Shown: piece after piece, positions 47,876-60,000 of the stretch
Position numbering within the stretch: the stretch's first letter is position 1
Layout: every line of letters begins with the position of its first letter
Assembly (NCBI GenBank): GCA_033002965.1
Contig: JAURVB010012440.1
Location: forward strand, 1 to 64,000
Length of the DNA stretch: 64,000 bases
Direction: 5' to 3'
Source of the DNA: Piper betle
Lineage: Eukaryota; Streptophyta; Magnoliopsida; Piperales; Piperaceae
Notes under the pieces: generated by a model
What the model was told of the DNA's origin: nothing
The model's database searches: none
Seen by the model: only the letters and a program-made list of their open reading frames with translations
Position numbers and translations under genes: made by a program

Positions 47876-49511
47876 TAGGGCTGCTAATTCAATTAGCTAA
47901 CTCGTGAGTATTTGGTATTTGGCTCAACTCGACTCAACTCGAAATTAAACATTTGAATGCTCAAGTTCAAACTCGACTAGCACTCAAATCCTACGAGTTA
48001 AGTTTGAGCAAGGCGGCATTTAACTCGACTCGACTGAGTTATAACTTGAACTCAACTTGAAATCGACTTGTAATTCGACTCGAACTCAACTTTATAATAT
48101 AATATAATAATATACATAATATGTCATTGTGGAGTTATGATGTGCATTATATTTTATGAGATTTTTTCCTATTTTAAGATTTTTTAGAATTTATAATGAA
48201 TTAGTTATTATTTTTTACTAGAGTTGGAGACGAATCAACTTTTATTTACGATATCACAACCGACCCATTTCTTCCCCTTCCCCTCCCTCCCGACGCTTCT
48301 CATTCCCCATACCCTCGACGCCACCCTCCTTCTCTATCGCGAACGCCGCCTCCAGTCGTCGCACCACCTCCGATTGACGCCGCCAGTCACCGTCAGAACA
48401 TCACAGACCATTCCCCTCGTCTTTCGGCCGTCGCCTGGCCTCCACGATGAGACGAAGCTACCGTGAACACGCCGCGCTCCTGTCGCCAATCCCACCGACA
48501 GCGACCGTTGCCGCCGCCATCCAGTCGCCGTCTCGACGTTGTCAACCTTCCTGCGACCTTCCCCGACTAGAGTGAAGCCCGAAACAACTCATCCCGGCCG
48601 GATCTCGTTACCCCACCACCAACCACCCATGTTTTGCCCTTTTTCCGGCAAATAGCCTCCTCCACCGACCTTGTCTATGTCGTAGACGCGTTGAGCTCGT
48701 GTAGCCGGTGCCAACGGTACCCCATTCCACCGCCATCCACTGGCAACAGTTGCCAGAAAACTACCGCACCACCGCTGGTCATTGTCAGGACATCGCCGAC
48801 CATTCCCCCGCCGTCCGGTCGTCACACAGCCTCCACAACATGACAAAGCCACCGCGACCGCACCGCGCTCATGTTGCCAATCCCGCCGACGGCGACTGTC
48901 ACTACCGCCATCCAATCACCGTCTTGACGTCATCGACCCTCCCACAACCTTCCTCGACTAAAGTGGAGCCCAGCACCACCCATCCTAGCTAGATCTTGTC
49001 ACCCCACCACCGACTACCCCTATTTTACCCTTTTTCCAGAGAGCCACCTTCGCCGCCGACCTTGTCGATATTGTAGACCCGTAAGGCTCACCAAGCCGAT
49101 GCCAATGGTACCCAATACCATGTCATCTCGACTGTAGCTGTCGCCGACAACAGTCACCGGAAAACCATTGAAATTGTGAGTACGAGAGACTATTTTGTTG
49201 ATAGATTATTTTGTTAATTTTTAATCTTTATAAATGTATATTTTTCTCCAAAACGATCTATTTTTTACCTTATAAACGACCTTGTTTTGAGCTCCCAAAT
49301 GAGTGGATTTCGAGCTCTTAAAATTTAATAATTTAAGTGTATTTGAGCTCGAGTCGAGCTCGAATAGTATAAGAAATATTCGAGTTGATTTCGAACATAC
49401 ATGCTTAAAACTCATTTGATCTTAAGTCAAGTTTGAACGAACTTCGAGCTATTCGAGTCGAGTTCAAGCATAAGGCGAGCTCGGCTCACTCGCTAGCTTA
49501 ATAGCCCTACA
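47876..49511. mobile_element. Element with inverted TAGGGCT termini, carrying an LTR fragment
   Basis: The left end TAGGGCTGCTAATTCAATTA and the reverse complement of the right end TAGGGCTATTAAGCTAGCGA are imperfect inverted repeats of over 20 bases, followed on both sides by ctcga-rich sequence. Bases 48119-49190 are the 5' part of the giant LTR family (atgtcattgtggagttatga, then the GC-rich block). I found no target duplication. Confidence 0.5.
48119..49190 (+). repeat. 5' fragment of a giant LTR
   Basis: It parallels 37318-37960: the lead atgtcatt...gtgatg...attttatgagattttt, the acgaatcaacttttatttac junction, then a CpG-rich block of about 900 bases ending at ccggaaaaccattgaa. The rest of the LTR is missing. 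Confidence 0.65.
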
Positions 49512-50097
49512 GGTATTGGTGCTCATAGGAGTCAAGTTTTGCTTAGCTCTTTGAACCGGGTTCCTATTTTTTTATTCAATTCATATGTAAAGATGTATTT
49601 TTTCTTATAATTTATATTAAAATTTAATTTATAATTAAAATATTTTAACTTTGATATAATTATGCATGAAAGATAATTTAATCATGTATATTTTTATTTT
49701 AATTCTTATCATATAAAATATTTTATAATTTGATTATATTTATATAAAAAAATTTAAGATAAATATGATGAAAAATCTTATTGTTTATATAAATTATCGA
49801 ATTTTGAGTCGAACCAAATTGAAAAAGGTTCGGCTCATTTATATCGAGTTAAGTTTGAAATCAATTTTTTTTCAAGTTAGTACTAAATCAATCGAATTTA
49901 ATCAAGCTTTAAACCACAGCAGCAATGTTATCTCGGTTTGTTTGGGTTTTCTATTCGGATGGGTTTTAAGCAAACCAACAGGATTGATTAGTGATAAGTG
50001 GAACTAAAATTCGTACCTTTAGCCTAATAACAACGTGGCTTAATAAATAATAATCACGATTTGATTTTGTTGAAAAATAGTTCCTACCCAACCACAT
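49512..50097. other. Intergenic spacer downstream of the DUF579 gene
   Basis: AT-rich with more ttcgagtcga-type words; nothing codes. The part next to 50097 should hold the DUF579 gene's 3' untranslated region. Confidence 0.45.
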
Positions 50098-50919
50098 TTA
50101 ATTTGATGAGATGGCATTCGAGCAGAACGTAGTGGAGTTGGATCTACCTTTGATGTTGATGTTGAAGTGCCATAGCTTCCCCTTGGATGCAACCAAGTTC
50201 TCGTGGCACAAAAATTCCCACGAAAACCACTTCTCGATCATCCGATCGGTGTCATGCACCACCACATCCGCGCCCTTGACACTCGACCTCCTCGCCAACG
50301 CCGCGGCGGTGTAGATGACCTCCATCCGGCCAGCAGCTCCTGCCGACTCCCCGCTCGGCCCATCCACCACCACCACATCCCACTCCGTGCAACGCACCAC
50401 CTCCGGCAACAAGGACACAAGTTCGAGAGGACACCCACTGATCCCGAGAGTCGAGCACCTCGGATCGGCTCTTGCAAGTCTGAGCACTTGATATGCCATT
50501 CCTGCTTTTGTTGGGTACTTCACGCCGTAGATGGACGGCATGTTAACAAGCACATTGATCTTCTTTGATCGGGCGTGGTAGCAATGGAGCTTCTGCTCGT
50601 CGTCTTCTACGAATATGGTTTGGCCGCCGGCGTTTAGCTTTGATAAGGTGGATGACTGCGGACCAGTCAGTCCGAAGACAAGAAGATTGCACGGCGACTT
50701 CCTTGAGATGATAGAGTGTAGGAGGTGAAATTCCTTCTGGGTCAAATCATCAGTGGCAGAGCATATATTGAATAGAGCTCGTTGTGTCTTGTAATTATAA
50801 GAGCTAATAAGTGGGGAAGAAGAAGAAGAAGAAGAGTTGAAGATGATGATGAGGAGTCGGAAGAGGGAGATTGCGGAGAGAAAGAAGAGGAGCACCAGAG
50901 GCAGCTTCTCTCTGGACAT
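50098..50919 (-). CDS. DUF579 protein (IRX15/GXM-type polysaccharide biosynthesis)
   Basis: The intact single-exon ORF encodes 273 residues. Residues 6-27 are a hydrophobic signal anchor (LPLVLLFFLSAISLFRLLII), giving a type II Golgi protein, followed by a poly-Ser stem. Residues about 72-262 are the DUF579 domain: SPCNLLVFGLTGPQS, GGQTIFVEDDE, EWDVVVVDGPSGES, GRMEVIYTAAALARR, a VVHDTDRMIEK segment with WEFLC, and KLWHF. The DGPxG and GRM motifs belong to the SAM-binding-like fold. Known members include GXM enzymes, which O-methylate glucuronic acid on xylan, and IRX15/IRX15-L, needed for xylan chain length. Methyltransferase activity cannot be told from the sequence; the segments look nearer IRX15. 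The length is a little short for the family. ATG at 50919 is chosen because it directly precedes the anchor. Confidence 0.9.
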   Translation of the reverse strand: MSREKLPLVLLFFLSAISLFRLLIIIFNSSSSSSSPLISSYNYKTQRALFNICSATDDLTQKEFHLLHSIISRKSPCNLLVFGLTGPQSSTLSKLNAGGQTIFVEDDEQKLHCYHARSKKINVLVNMPSIYGVKYPTKAGMAYQVLRLARADPRCSTLGISGCPLELVSLLPEVVRCTEWDVVVVDGPSGESAGAAGRMEVIYTAAALARRSSVKGADVVVHDTDRMIEKWFSWEFLCHENLVASKGKLWHFNINIKGRSNSTTFCSNAISSN

Positions 50920-50989
50920 CTGATCTCTTTCTCTGATTCAAAGAAGGGTGCAATACTCATCTCTCCTGTTTTGTTTTCTGGGTTTTGAT

Positions 50990-51003
50990 GATCCTTTATA
51001 TGT
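50990..51003 (-). promoter_or_regulatory. TATA-like box of the DUF579 gene
   Basis: On the minus strand the sequence reads acatataaaggatc about 75 bases before the ATG. It is the only TATA-like word in a suitable place. Confidence 0.4.
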
Positions 51004-51264
51004 TTGGTGCTTTCTCCATATTATTCATATTTGTTGCGCACGAGCAGCAAGTAGCTGGTATACACAAATCTTGCAAGACACATGACAATGAAGGAGGGAA
51101 AGCTGGAAGCAGCCGCTACTTCCATTACCAGCAGACTTTTTGTATCACATCTGCGGTTGGTAGTGTCGTTGCGTCGTAGTGCAGGGACGCCGACGTTTTA
51201 CAGGATGAGAAATAATTAGATGCGCCGATATGGGCTTACGCCAAAGTCATGTATGCACCTATTC
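51004..51264 (-). promoter_or_regulatory. Probable upstream region of the DUF579 gene
   Basis: This is the unique sequence between the TATA-like box and the AATCGG-rich repeat. No specific elements are claimed. Confidence 0.3.
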
Positions 51265-52010
51265 AAATATGGTTTTGGAATCGGCCGTTTTAAATCAGAT
51301 TAGAGATAATCTGCATAAAAAAAGATAAATCGATCTTTTCTCGAATTAGTCTGTGAATCGGCCGATTTGAGCCAATTTCGGACGGCGGCAATAGGTGACC
51401 GGGGAGGGGCTAAGGGGCAACGATGGCAGGGGAGGATGGGGCAATGAGGGAGGCGAGCGAGGGGTGGGGTGGGGGGGTGGCGACGGGAGGCGGCGATGAG
51501 GCGATAGGGGACGCAGCGATAGGGTGGCGACGAGGCGGGGCAGGGGCGAGGGGGGGCAACAGGGCAGCGAGGGCGGCGACGGGGTGGCATGACAGGGCGG
51601 GGGCGATGGGGACGGGAATGGGGCAGGGTTGGCAGAGGGAGGCGGGCTAGGCAGGGCTGGTGGGGCGGAGCAGGGCGAGGAGGATGGGCGGCGTCGGGGA
51701 GTGTGAAAGGAGGGAGGGAGGGGGTGGAGAGGGGGAAGAAATTACAGGTGGCATTCTCGTAAATAAAAATTGACTCGAGTCTGACTCGTGTTAAAAATAA
51801 TAATTAATTTCAAATAATTCAAAAAAATTAAAAAATAAAAAATATTATAAAACATAATACATATCGTAACATAAAAATAATATCAGAATAACATGTTTTA
51901 TAACTAATTATCAACAAATTTTGACTAAGTTAAAATTTTTATATAGGACCGATTTAGACTGATTCAACCGAACCGATTTTGATCGACAATTCGATAAAAT
52001 TCAAAAATAT
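51265..52010. mobile_element. Second AATCGG-ended repeat with a G-rich core
   Basis: It starts tggaatcggccgttttaaat and ends gaccgatttagactgattca then aaccgattttgatcg; inside is a very G-rich tract (51370-51740, repeats of gcgaggggtgggg type). The end words and GC-rich core recall 44955-46335. The short ORFs in the G-rich part are low complexity. Confidence 0.35.
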
Positions 52011-52918
52011 CCATTAATTATATATAGATTGTATATGTAGTCTTTTTGTATCATATATTGTAATTGGATACTTTTGGATTATCTTCCGTATCTAAAATTT
52101 ATCCTCCATTAAATCTCTTCTTTTCCAAAGCACATCGAGTATTTCTTAAGTTCGAACGCCATTGGAGGGTATTTATGAAGTTTTCATCGGCTACTTTATG
52201 AAAAGGCAAAGAGCCAAATAATTTCCTACATATACTCCAGTTCAAGAACTAGGAACGTACATATCACCTGACCGAGTTCGGGTGAATTATTCAATTAATT
52301 TCAATATGTTTTTTTCTCCATATTTTTGAACAGTTGGTTGTGGATCTTTAATAAAGGTGAAAGATGAAAGATTAAAGATTAATACAGTTGAAAGATGAAA
52401 GAAGATTAAAGAAAAAGTAATGAAGCAAAAGTTGGAAATTAGAGACCAAGGAAGATGGGAGAAGTCAAGAAAAGAGTTTTACGTCAATGAAAAGACTATA
52501 TATGGTATTGGTACACTTCTTTGAAAATAATAATAACCGTAAGTACTTATCTTATTGCTCATATTGTAAAAATAGTTTTACGTTAATAGAAGTTATTTTC
52601 TATTTTTACCCCCATTTTGGTTAGAGGATAAATAAATACTGAAATAACAAAGAGAGAATGAAAGGCTAGTTTGTGGATAAGTATTCATCCATTGAGTTAA
52701 ATATCTTAATGTACTTTATTATGATTGGATGAAATAAAGCTTATCTCTAACGATTAATTGGCAAATTTTTTTATGGCTTAATGTCTCTTTTTTCGGGCTT
52801 TGGACAAGACATTTGCTTAAGAAAAAAGCAAACAGCTTAGATTGGTCAAATGTTCAATTCAATCACAAAAACGCTCTCGCGGTGCATATTTATTCCAATA
52901 AGAAAGCAACAAAACTAT
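52011..52918. other. Spacer between the repeat and the UGT gene
   Basis: AT-rich, no gene. The word gaaagatgaaagattaaag recurs around 52360-52410. The part near 52918 should include the UGT 3' untranslated region. Confidence 0.45.
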
Positions 52919-54306
52919 TCATCTTGAGATGTGGGAAATGAAGGAATCAAGGTCAGACCGAGGGGCAGCCCTGATCGATGCCCCTAGCTCATGTGCCCGA
53001 TTTCTTATTTCCACCCCTTCATCCGGACCCATTAGCTTGTTCACGGCCAATTCGATCTCCTCCGCGGTCACCAACTTGTCCCACCTTGACCAGTCGCGTA
53101 CGGGCAACCCTACCTCGAGCACACCAGTGACCAAAAACGCATTCCAAGGCTGGTCGCTGGCCATTGGCCATGCCGCAATTGGCACTCCGGCGGTCAGGCT
53201 CTCCACGCATGAATTCCACCCACAATGGCTCATAAACCCCCTGTGGCTTTGTGGGCTAGTATTTCGGTTTGCGGTGCCCAGTCCTTGACCACCAGCCCTT
53301 TACCTTGCACCTCCTCTTCGTACCCCTTGGGTAGTCGATAACTGTCCCCGTGGCCGGCGAACACATCACCACTGTCTGCCTGTCGGACGACCCAAAGGAA
53401 CCGATGATTGCACCGCTTGAGGCCAACCGCAAGCTGCTCGATTTGATCCTCGGACAGGGGTGACATCGTTCCAAACGAGACATAGACAACGGACCCGGAA
53501 GGTTGTTTGTCCAGCCAGTTCATGCAAGGGTGACTTGACCGAGAGGGGCAATCAATCCCAATAATGGGATTCAAAGGGCCCACAGCCCATGGACGTGAGC
53601 CCGCAACAGATGGTAGCTTTTGTAGCATGTCAAGGAATTTGGCCTCAATTGGGCCACACGAATTGAAAAGTTGTCCAACGTCAAACTTCGTATTGTCTCT
53701 CTCTTTGAGTACAAATTCCAAGAATTCTTGTGTATAGCAAGTCGAAATTGGGATGCGAGGCAGTGATGGGCATACTAATTCCAGCTTCAATTCATCAGGG
53801 AGTGTGATCTCTCCTGAGACAGATTTAAGAATCCATAAGCAATTACGGAAGGCAGAGATCGGATGAAAGGCGTAAGCCTCTCCGTTAGGGACAGTGGTTG
53901 CAACTTCGGCTACAAATGACATACAGGAGTCATGAACAACGACTACCCTTCGAGCGCTGCCCGAGAGATTATGAATGAGGTGGGCAAGAGGGTCATAAAG
54001 GTGGATCGCTGCCGCGTCGAAAAGTGGTTGGAGGTGAGAGGGGAACTTGAGTACAGCATAGGGATCCGGAGGCGGACAATGGACAGGGGGGAAGGGAAGA
54101 TCATGGAATCGAATAGCCGCGATGGACATTGGATCCCAGCCATGGACACGGGTCTGAACCTGACGGTTTTGAGCCGCCGGGGCAGCAAAGTGGACCACAA
54201 TGGTCCGGGCGGACAAGAGGACAGCTAGGTGGAGGAGCTGGTTGAGGTGGCCTTGGGCAGGGAGGGGCACAATGAGGACCACAACCTCAGCCATCCCCTC
54301 CTCCAT
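52919..54306 (-). pseudogene. UDP-glycosyltransferase, zeatin O-glucosyltransferase-like, frameshifted
   Basis: Starting at 54306 the frame reads MEEGMAEVVVLIVPLPAQGH; His20 is the usual catalytic base and Asp126 (VVVHDSC) the paired acid. The LNQLLHL, NRQVQTRVHGWDP and FLWVVR segments fit the monocot zeatin O-glucosyltransferase (UGT93-like) group, which stores cytokinins as O-glucosides in the cytosol. The PSPG sugar-donor box begins at Trp343 (WAPQTEILAHKATGG), then the frame ends at 53230. The rest (MSHCGWNSCVESLTAGVPIA ... SDQPWNAFLV and the C-terminus to 52919) is in the next frame. The switch lies at a run of five Cs (53237-53241), consistent with one missing base. Together the parts give about 460 residues, the normal length, with no other lesion. 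As written, the product lacks most of the donor site. It is either a recent pseudogene or an assembly error. Confidence 0.88.
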
Positions 54307-54391
54307 GAATTAGGTTTTGCAAAATGCTAAGTGAGACATGGAAGAGAGGTGGTTATAATGTTTTGGTGTGAATCAGCCTCCCCGAAGTAGT

Positions 54392-54402
54392 TATATATAT
54401 AT
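54392..54402 (-). promoter_or_regulatory. TATA box of the UGT gene
   Basis: On the minus strand, atatatataa lies about 86 bases before the ATG at 54306, a normal plant TATA distance. Confidence 0.5.
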
Positions 54403-56317
54403 GTAACCTAATGATATATGGGGATTGAAAGGGCGGGCAAGGGCACGACCTGTATCAAATGACATAATTATTTATCACATTGGCACATGAACCTTTAACG
54501 TAAAAATGTAGTGACATTTATTACATTTGCTAATAAGAGCGTACGCTTATTAAAATATATACACCAAGAATGCAGAACATAACATATGTACATAATAGTG
54601 TAATGGACCTCGAGCACATAAATCTTACCAGACAAGAACTGCATGTGACTAATCACATGCAAATGGAGGGAGCAAATCAAACGCATGCACCACGTTGAGT
54701 AATAACTTAATCTGACGAGTGAGAGCAATTTGTAACTGATCTATTACTAGTTTTACCTTTTGTTTCATTGGTTACTTAATTTTATATATATTTAAGTCAA
54801 TGACACACTAAACGGGGTGGAATCGATATAAAAATAAATCTGAAAGTATATTTAATTACCTTAACAAAAGAAAAGTAGATTTCCTGTTTTTTAAAACATA
54901 ATTTATACAATAAAGATGACTTCTTTTACTATACAATCATCATAATTTAAGGGTTAGTGCACACGAGACTCTGGCAGAGATTCAACGACCTAAAATTAGA
55001 GGTAAATTAGAATATAAGACTAATCTACTTGTACTTTTTGTCACATGAAAATCCACAATATGATCAATATGGATAGTAAACAAGGTTATGGAAATTTGAT
55101 ATCAACAAATCTGTATCCAACCTCTCCCAATGGATCGAATCACGTTTTGGTTCAGAGACATGTTTAGATTATTAGGTACATTAATATCTAAAAATATTTA
55201 CATCATATACGGGCTTGGCTAATCCCATCTGCATTGGATTTAAAATAGAATATATTTTATAAAAATATATTTAAAATATTAAAAACGAAAATTTTAATTT
55301 GATTTTTTGAGTAAAATTGAAATTTATATTATTTTCAAAAATATGATATTTGTCTATATTTAATTTATTTTTTTATTAGTTGACTTAGATTCAAATTGAA
55401 TTGGGTTTGGTAGATTTAGCTCAGATACAAATGATATTATAAACAAAATAAATATAATAACTAGAATCGATTTGGGTATGAATAGGAAAGGATATAGATT
55501 ACATGCCCAAATCCAAATATGTTCTTAATCAATAATTAACGTTATAATATTATATTTTGCTGTAATTATAACAACTAGCTTGAATGTAAGTTGATGGGTT
55601 TAATATATCATTTTTCCAAAAATGATTGATCAAAGTTGAACATCATAAGCCACATCTTTATTAATATATTGAATTTTATTCTATTAGATATTAAATAATG
55701 GACTAACTAACGGAATTAATTGATTGAGAGATTTCATAATAATAATTTAACTGAAATAGCATACTTAGTTGAGAAAATAGTTTTGGTTGAAATAAAATAA
55801 ATTTATAATCATGATGAATTCTAAGTAGAAGTGTGAAATAAATTTTTTTTATAAATAATGGACAATCTCAGTCCACATTTTTTGTTGTGCCAATTTTCAC
55901 ATGGGTACATCGTTTTGGGCGTGGCCCGAGAACACCTTAGGAGGTGAAGTGCCTTTTGTGCATAAGCGAGAGTGTAGATAAATTGTCTAATTTAGATGAC
56001 TATAAAAATGAATAACTTGTCAGATAAGTCATTTAGCCAAATAATCTCTGTATGACCAAAATAAATGTCCTCTCTCAACAACTACAAACAAAAAGTTTTA
56101 ACAAAATATTTTAGATGTTTTTCCAAGAAAGAAAAGTTTCGAATAAATAACTTTTGGTTGTATAAATTTTTTTAAATTTTGTGTGTTTTATACTTGGGCT
56201 TCTTATATTCCTAGTTTCCCTCTGGGTCTTACATGGAAGCATTTAGCTTCATGAACATTTAATAATAACAACAAAAAAGAGATTATGAAACAAATTTATG
56301 GGCATAATAAGGCAGTT
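54403..56317. other. UGT upstream region and AT-rich spacer
   Basis: The first few hundred bases are the likely UGT promoter. The rest is AT-rich with no ORF above 77 codons, no family motif and no bounded repeat. Confidence 0.45.
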
Positions 56318-56661
56318 TATTTAGAACTTTTTACCCCAAAAAAATAGAGATAATTTTTTATATTACTTGGTGATGGGAATTTTTTTATATTACTTGGTGA
56401 TGGGAGGATCAAAGTAAGATATAAAAAAGAGAAAAATTAATTAAAATAATAAACTACCATTGAATAAAAAAAACTTAAAAAATAATAGATTTAGGGGCGG
56501 CCAGCGCCACCCCTTTAACGGGGGCCAAATCTGACCACCCCATGATAGGGGTGGCGGATCTGGCCGTCTAATCGTTGAGGGCGGCCAGGTTGCAGCCCAC
56601 ATGGGGTAATATAAAAAATTATCTCCATTTTTATGGTAAAAATTTTATTTATTTAAGGATA
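56318..56661. mobile_element. Foldback MITE candidate with GC-rich centre
   Basis: About 48 bases at the left (tttatttagaactttttacc ... ttttttatattac) are matched by the inverted complement at 56607-56661. The centre (56490-56600) is GC-rich and has smaller inverted words (gccacccct / aggggtggc, ggcggcc). A short tandem repeat of tatattacttggtgatggga follows the left arm. The element is non-coding with no clear target duplication. Confidence 0.6.
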
Positions 56662-57018
56662 AAATTAGCCACAACAACGCGAGATAATCTAGACAATTTT
56701 ATCTAAATGAAAAAAATATAACCATGTGATATAAATAAATAACTAGATTTTATATGCTACTGATATTCGTAAATCGGCAACCGATATTAAGCAACCTAAA
56801 AAATATAATGCACAAATGGGCAAGGTGGGGATCCATGCGACACACATCTTATTATCGGACTACAACACAACAAAAAAAAACAATACATGCAATTGCTTCA
56901 CCAGAAGCATCGTACAACAAAAATAAAAATACATGCAACTGCTTTTCCAAACGTAACTACATGATGTTAATGAATTTCCTCTAAATTTTGTATAACAAAT
57001 GTACATTGGTATAAATTC
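56662..57018 (-). other. Downstream region of the GT47 gene
   Basis: AT-rich sequence expected to hold the gene's 3' untranslated region; nothing else is recognisable. Confidence 0.45.
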
Positions 57019-60000
57019 CTATCTCCGTTTCCACCAATCAGGAATTTTTAATCTTCGATTCCTGTGTGTACTAAGCTTAGCAGCAGGGAGCTTATTTCTA
57101 ACTTGTCTCCACAACATGCTAACTGCGTCATCCTTTTTGGGTGGATACTGAAACTCAAAATGATGCGTAATACTCTTCAACTTTTCCCACATCTCAAGCC
57201 ACTTCTCTTTTGGAATTTTCCTTAACTCATTGACGATGTATCCAGGTTGAAGAGCTTCTTGGACAGAAAAGAAAATGGAAAATTCTCTGTAATCAAGTTC
57301 ATTCTCATAAGGAAGCTCAATACGGTCACTCACTATGACAGGAACACAATGGCTGACGATTGCATCAAACAGGCGACACGAGGAGGGTGTGTCCCCTGCA
57401 GGATGTAGACAAAACTTGGCTGAACGCATTCCCTGTGTAGACTGGTAGACAAAAAAATAGATCAGTTTTGTAAACGTGGAATTTATTGACTTAAATGTAT
57501 CACTAGAACTGGACAATGATTGGAAATGTAATTTTCGCATTTGTTATACAATCATGAAAAGTGATAAGAGCGAGGTGAAAGATTTCTGTTTTAGAATTAA
57601 GTTAGATTCCAAGATCAACTAGAAATGGAAGCAGTTTTTTCCCCTTCCCAGGTTGCTTTATTTTCTCGTCCAATTTTTACATGGAACATGTTCCATTCAT
57701 TAGCTCACTAAGGTCAACTCCATCAGGAAACCTCTTGGTATAAATTCAACTTCCAGCTATCATATATACAGTATACTCTCTCCTAATAAATCTCTCATTC
57801 TCCATCAATGTTTTTCCAAAAAAGTAAATATTTAGGTTTGTTCATTGCCCTTTTGACAAATGAAAACATGAAACAGAGAAAATAACCAAGACGAGAAGAA
57901 CCAAGGCAAAAGGAAAGAAACCAAAGGCGGATAAGAGGCAACTTGGAAACATCATTATCTTTCAATCAAACAATTAAAACTAAGCTCCCATTAGAATGAA
58001 ACGACGACTTGTATAAATAAGCAACAGCTTAAGATCAAATCCCTTAAAGATCCAAACCCATACTAAAATAACATAGCAAATCTACAACTAAGCCCTCAAA
58101 ATCCCAGAATTAGCATAAAATCCCACATGCATACAAAACTCCAACATACAAGATTTTCCTTCACCAAAGACCTCGTTATGCATCAGTTCTCAGCAGAATA
58201 GCTAGACAGGAACCATCACATAGGAAGAAATTCATGTTCTCGCTATCATTTCGGTTAAATCCCATGATTATTACTTAAATAAATAGAAGCAAAATTTTAT
58301 AGGATAAACAAAGGATCTTATTAAATATCTCGCTAGGCATCTGTTTTTAGCAGGCTGGCTAGACCGGATCCATCTCATTGATGGCAGTTCACGGTATCAC
58401 TATCATTTTGGGTAAATGTCGTGATTAATGATTCAAATAAAAAGGCATAGATTTATGGGAAAAAACAAAGGATCTCATGGAAGACAAAAAAGAAATTTCT
58501 CGTGATAATGGGTCATACATATGTAAAAACTTAGGGTCTTTACCCTCACATAACATTGGTTATTCAGACTACTTCCCCTTTTCCTGGCCCATTAACATAT
58601 TTTTACGCAGACAACAAATACCTCATAAATTTTGATAATTCAACCTCTATGTCTTTAAGCAATCACTGGTACAAAGAAAGAAAACATTGCAACTTACAGC
58701 CTTTATGCCACCTTCTGTCGCAACGCTCCTCTCATAGATGACATCTGCATAGCCTGATAAAACCCTTGGCAGTCTTGCACGGACTATACCTTCCTGCATC
58801 ATATAGCAGGTCCATACCAATCACATCCAGCTCTGTAAAGGGAGGATCACCCCAATACAAAAAAATTGAACCACTACCCATCAAACTTTCTTTTATCAAA
58901 GGACACAGCTATAGTTAAAAAAGAAAAGGAAAAAAACACACAACTCACATCTTTTCTGACAGTCTTTCCTCTGAAGAAGAGGAGAGTCATCCGAGAATCA
59001 AAAGGATCGATTGTATTATCATTCGTGAAAGACTCAACAACATGCACATACGGTGCCACCACATCTTTGCTTAAATTAGAAACCAATCTCGGCAAACGCC
59101 CAAAATCCGCAACAATGAGAATAGAAGCATTCACCTCCTCACGGAGGAACCTGAACGCATTCGGGTGATGCATGGGAATCACATGATCCCGACCATCAGA
59201 CCTCTGCCAGTATTTGGACTTGTGAAGATAATCCAGCAGTTCAACCTGAGGCACCCAATCACACAAACATCAATAAGAACGCCTTAACGTCTAGTTGGCA
59301 ATAATACTCCAATTAATTTAACAAAAAACCATAACATTCGACAAATAAAGTATATGCTATTGAACCTTATAAAAGGGCAGCTACAACATCAATGAGCAGG
59401 CAAGTAACATAGATTCCCACTACCCACTAAATAAGAATTGTCCTAGAATGACCAGCTAACCTCGTAGAAAGCCCACAAGCTGGTACATACCATGGTTACG
59501 ATGTGGGATTATTCTCAACACTACATCCACCAACAGTGAATTTCATCCATCAATAGCGAATTTCATAAAGATGAATGATAATTCAACATATGAACGACAA
59601 TTTTAAAAACAGTTAGTAGCATGGAGTGTGAACTACATCCTAAATCGTCATGTACGGACAATTATCGGGCATGAGTTTAAAAAAACAGGTGAAAGACAAA
59701 ATCAATCAACCTGTAACATTGAAACACTGCCTAAAATCATTCTAACAAACAGCGAAGAGATAAATGAACCAATACACATCAACTTACAAGGAAAAAATAT
59801 ATATGCAACGGACAAGAACGTAATAAATAAATATAATAAATAATTATAGAACAAAAGCGGCGGAATCTCACCTGCAACAGCCGATCAACCTCCGTCTCTG
59901 GATCCGTCATATTCCGGCCGTGAGTATTGAAGCTAAGGGACGAGAAGAAGGGAACGAAGAAGACATCGGCCAAGTCGGGATCCGAAACCCGCACCGCCGC

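Noticed and set aside
48589..48992. ORFs of 69-108 codons
   Set aside because: Inside a giant-LTR fragment, same CpG-rich block as in other copies.
51300..51650. Pro/Arg/Ala-rich ORFs on both strands
   Set aside because: Translation of a G-rich simple tract.
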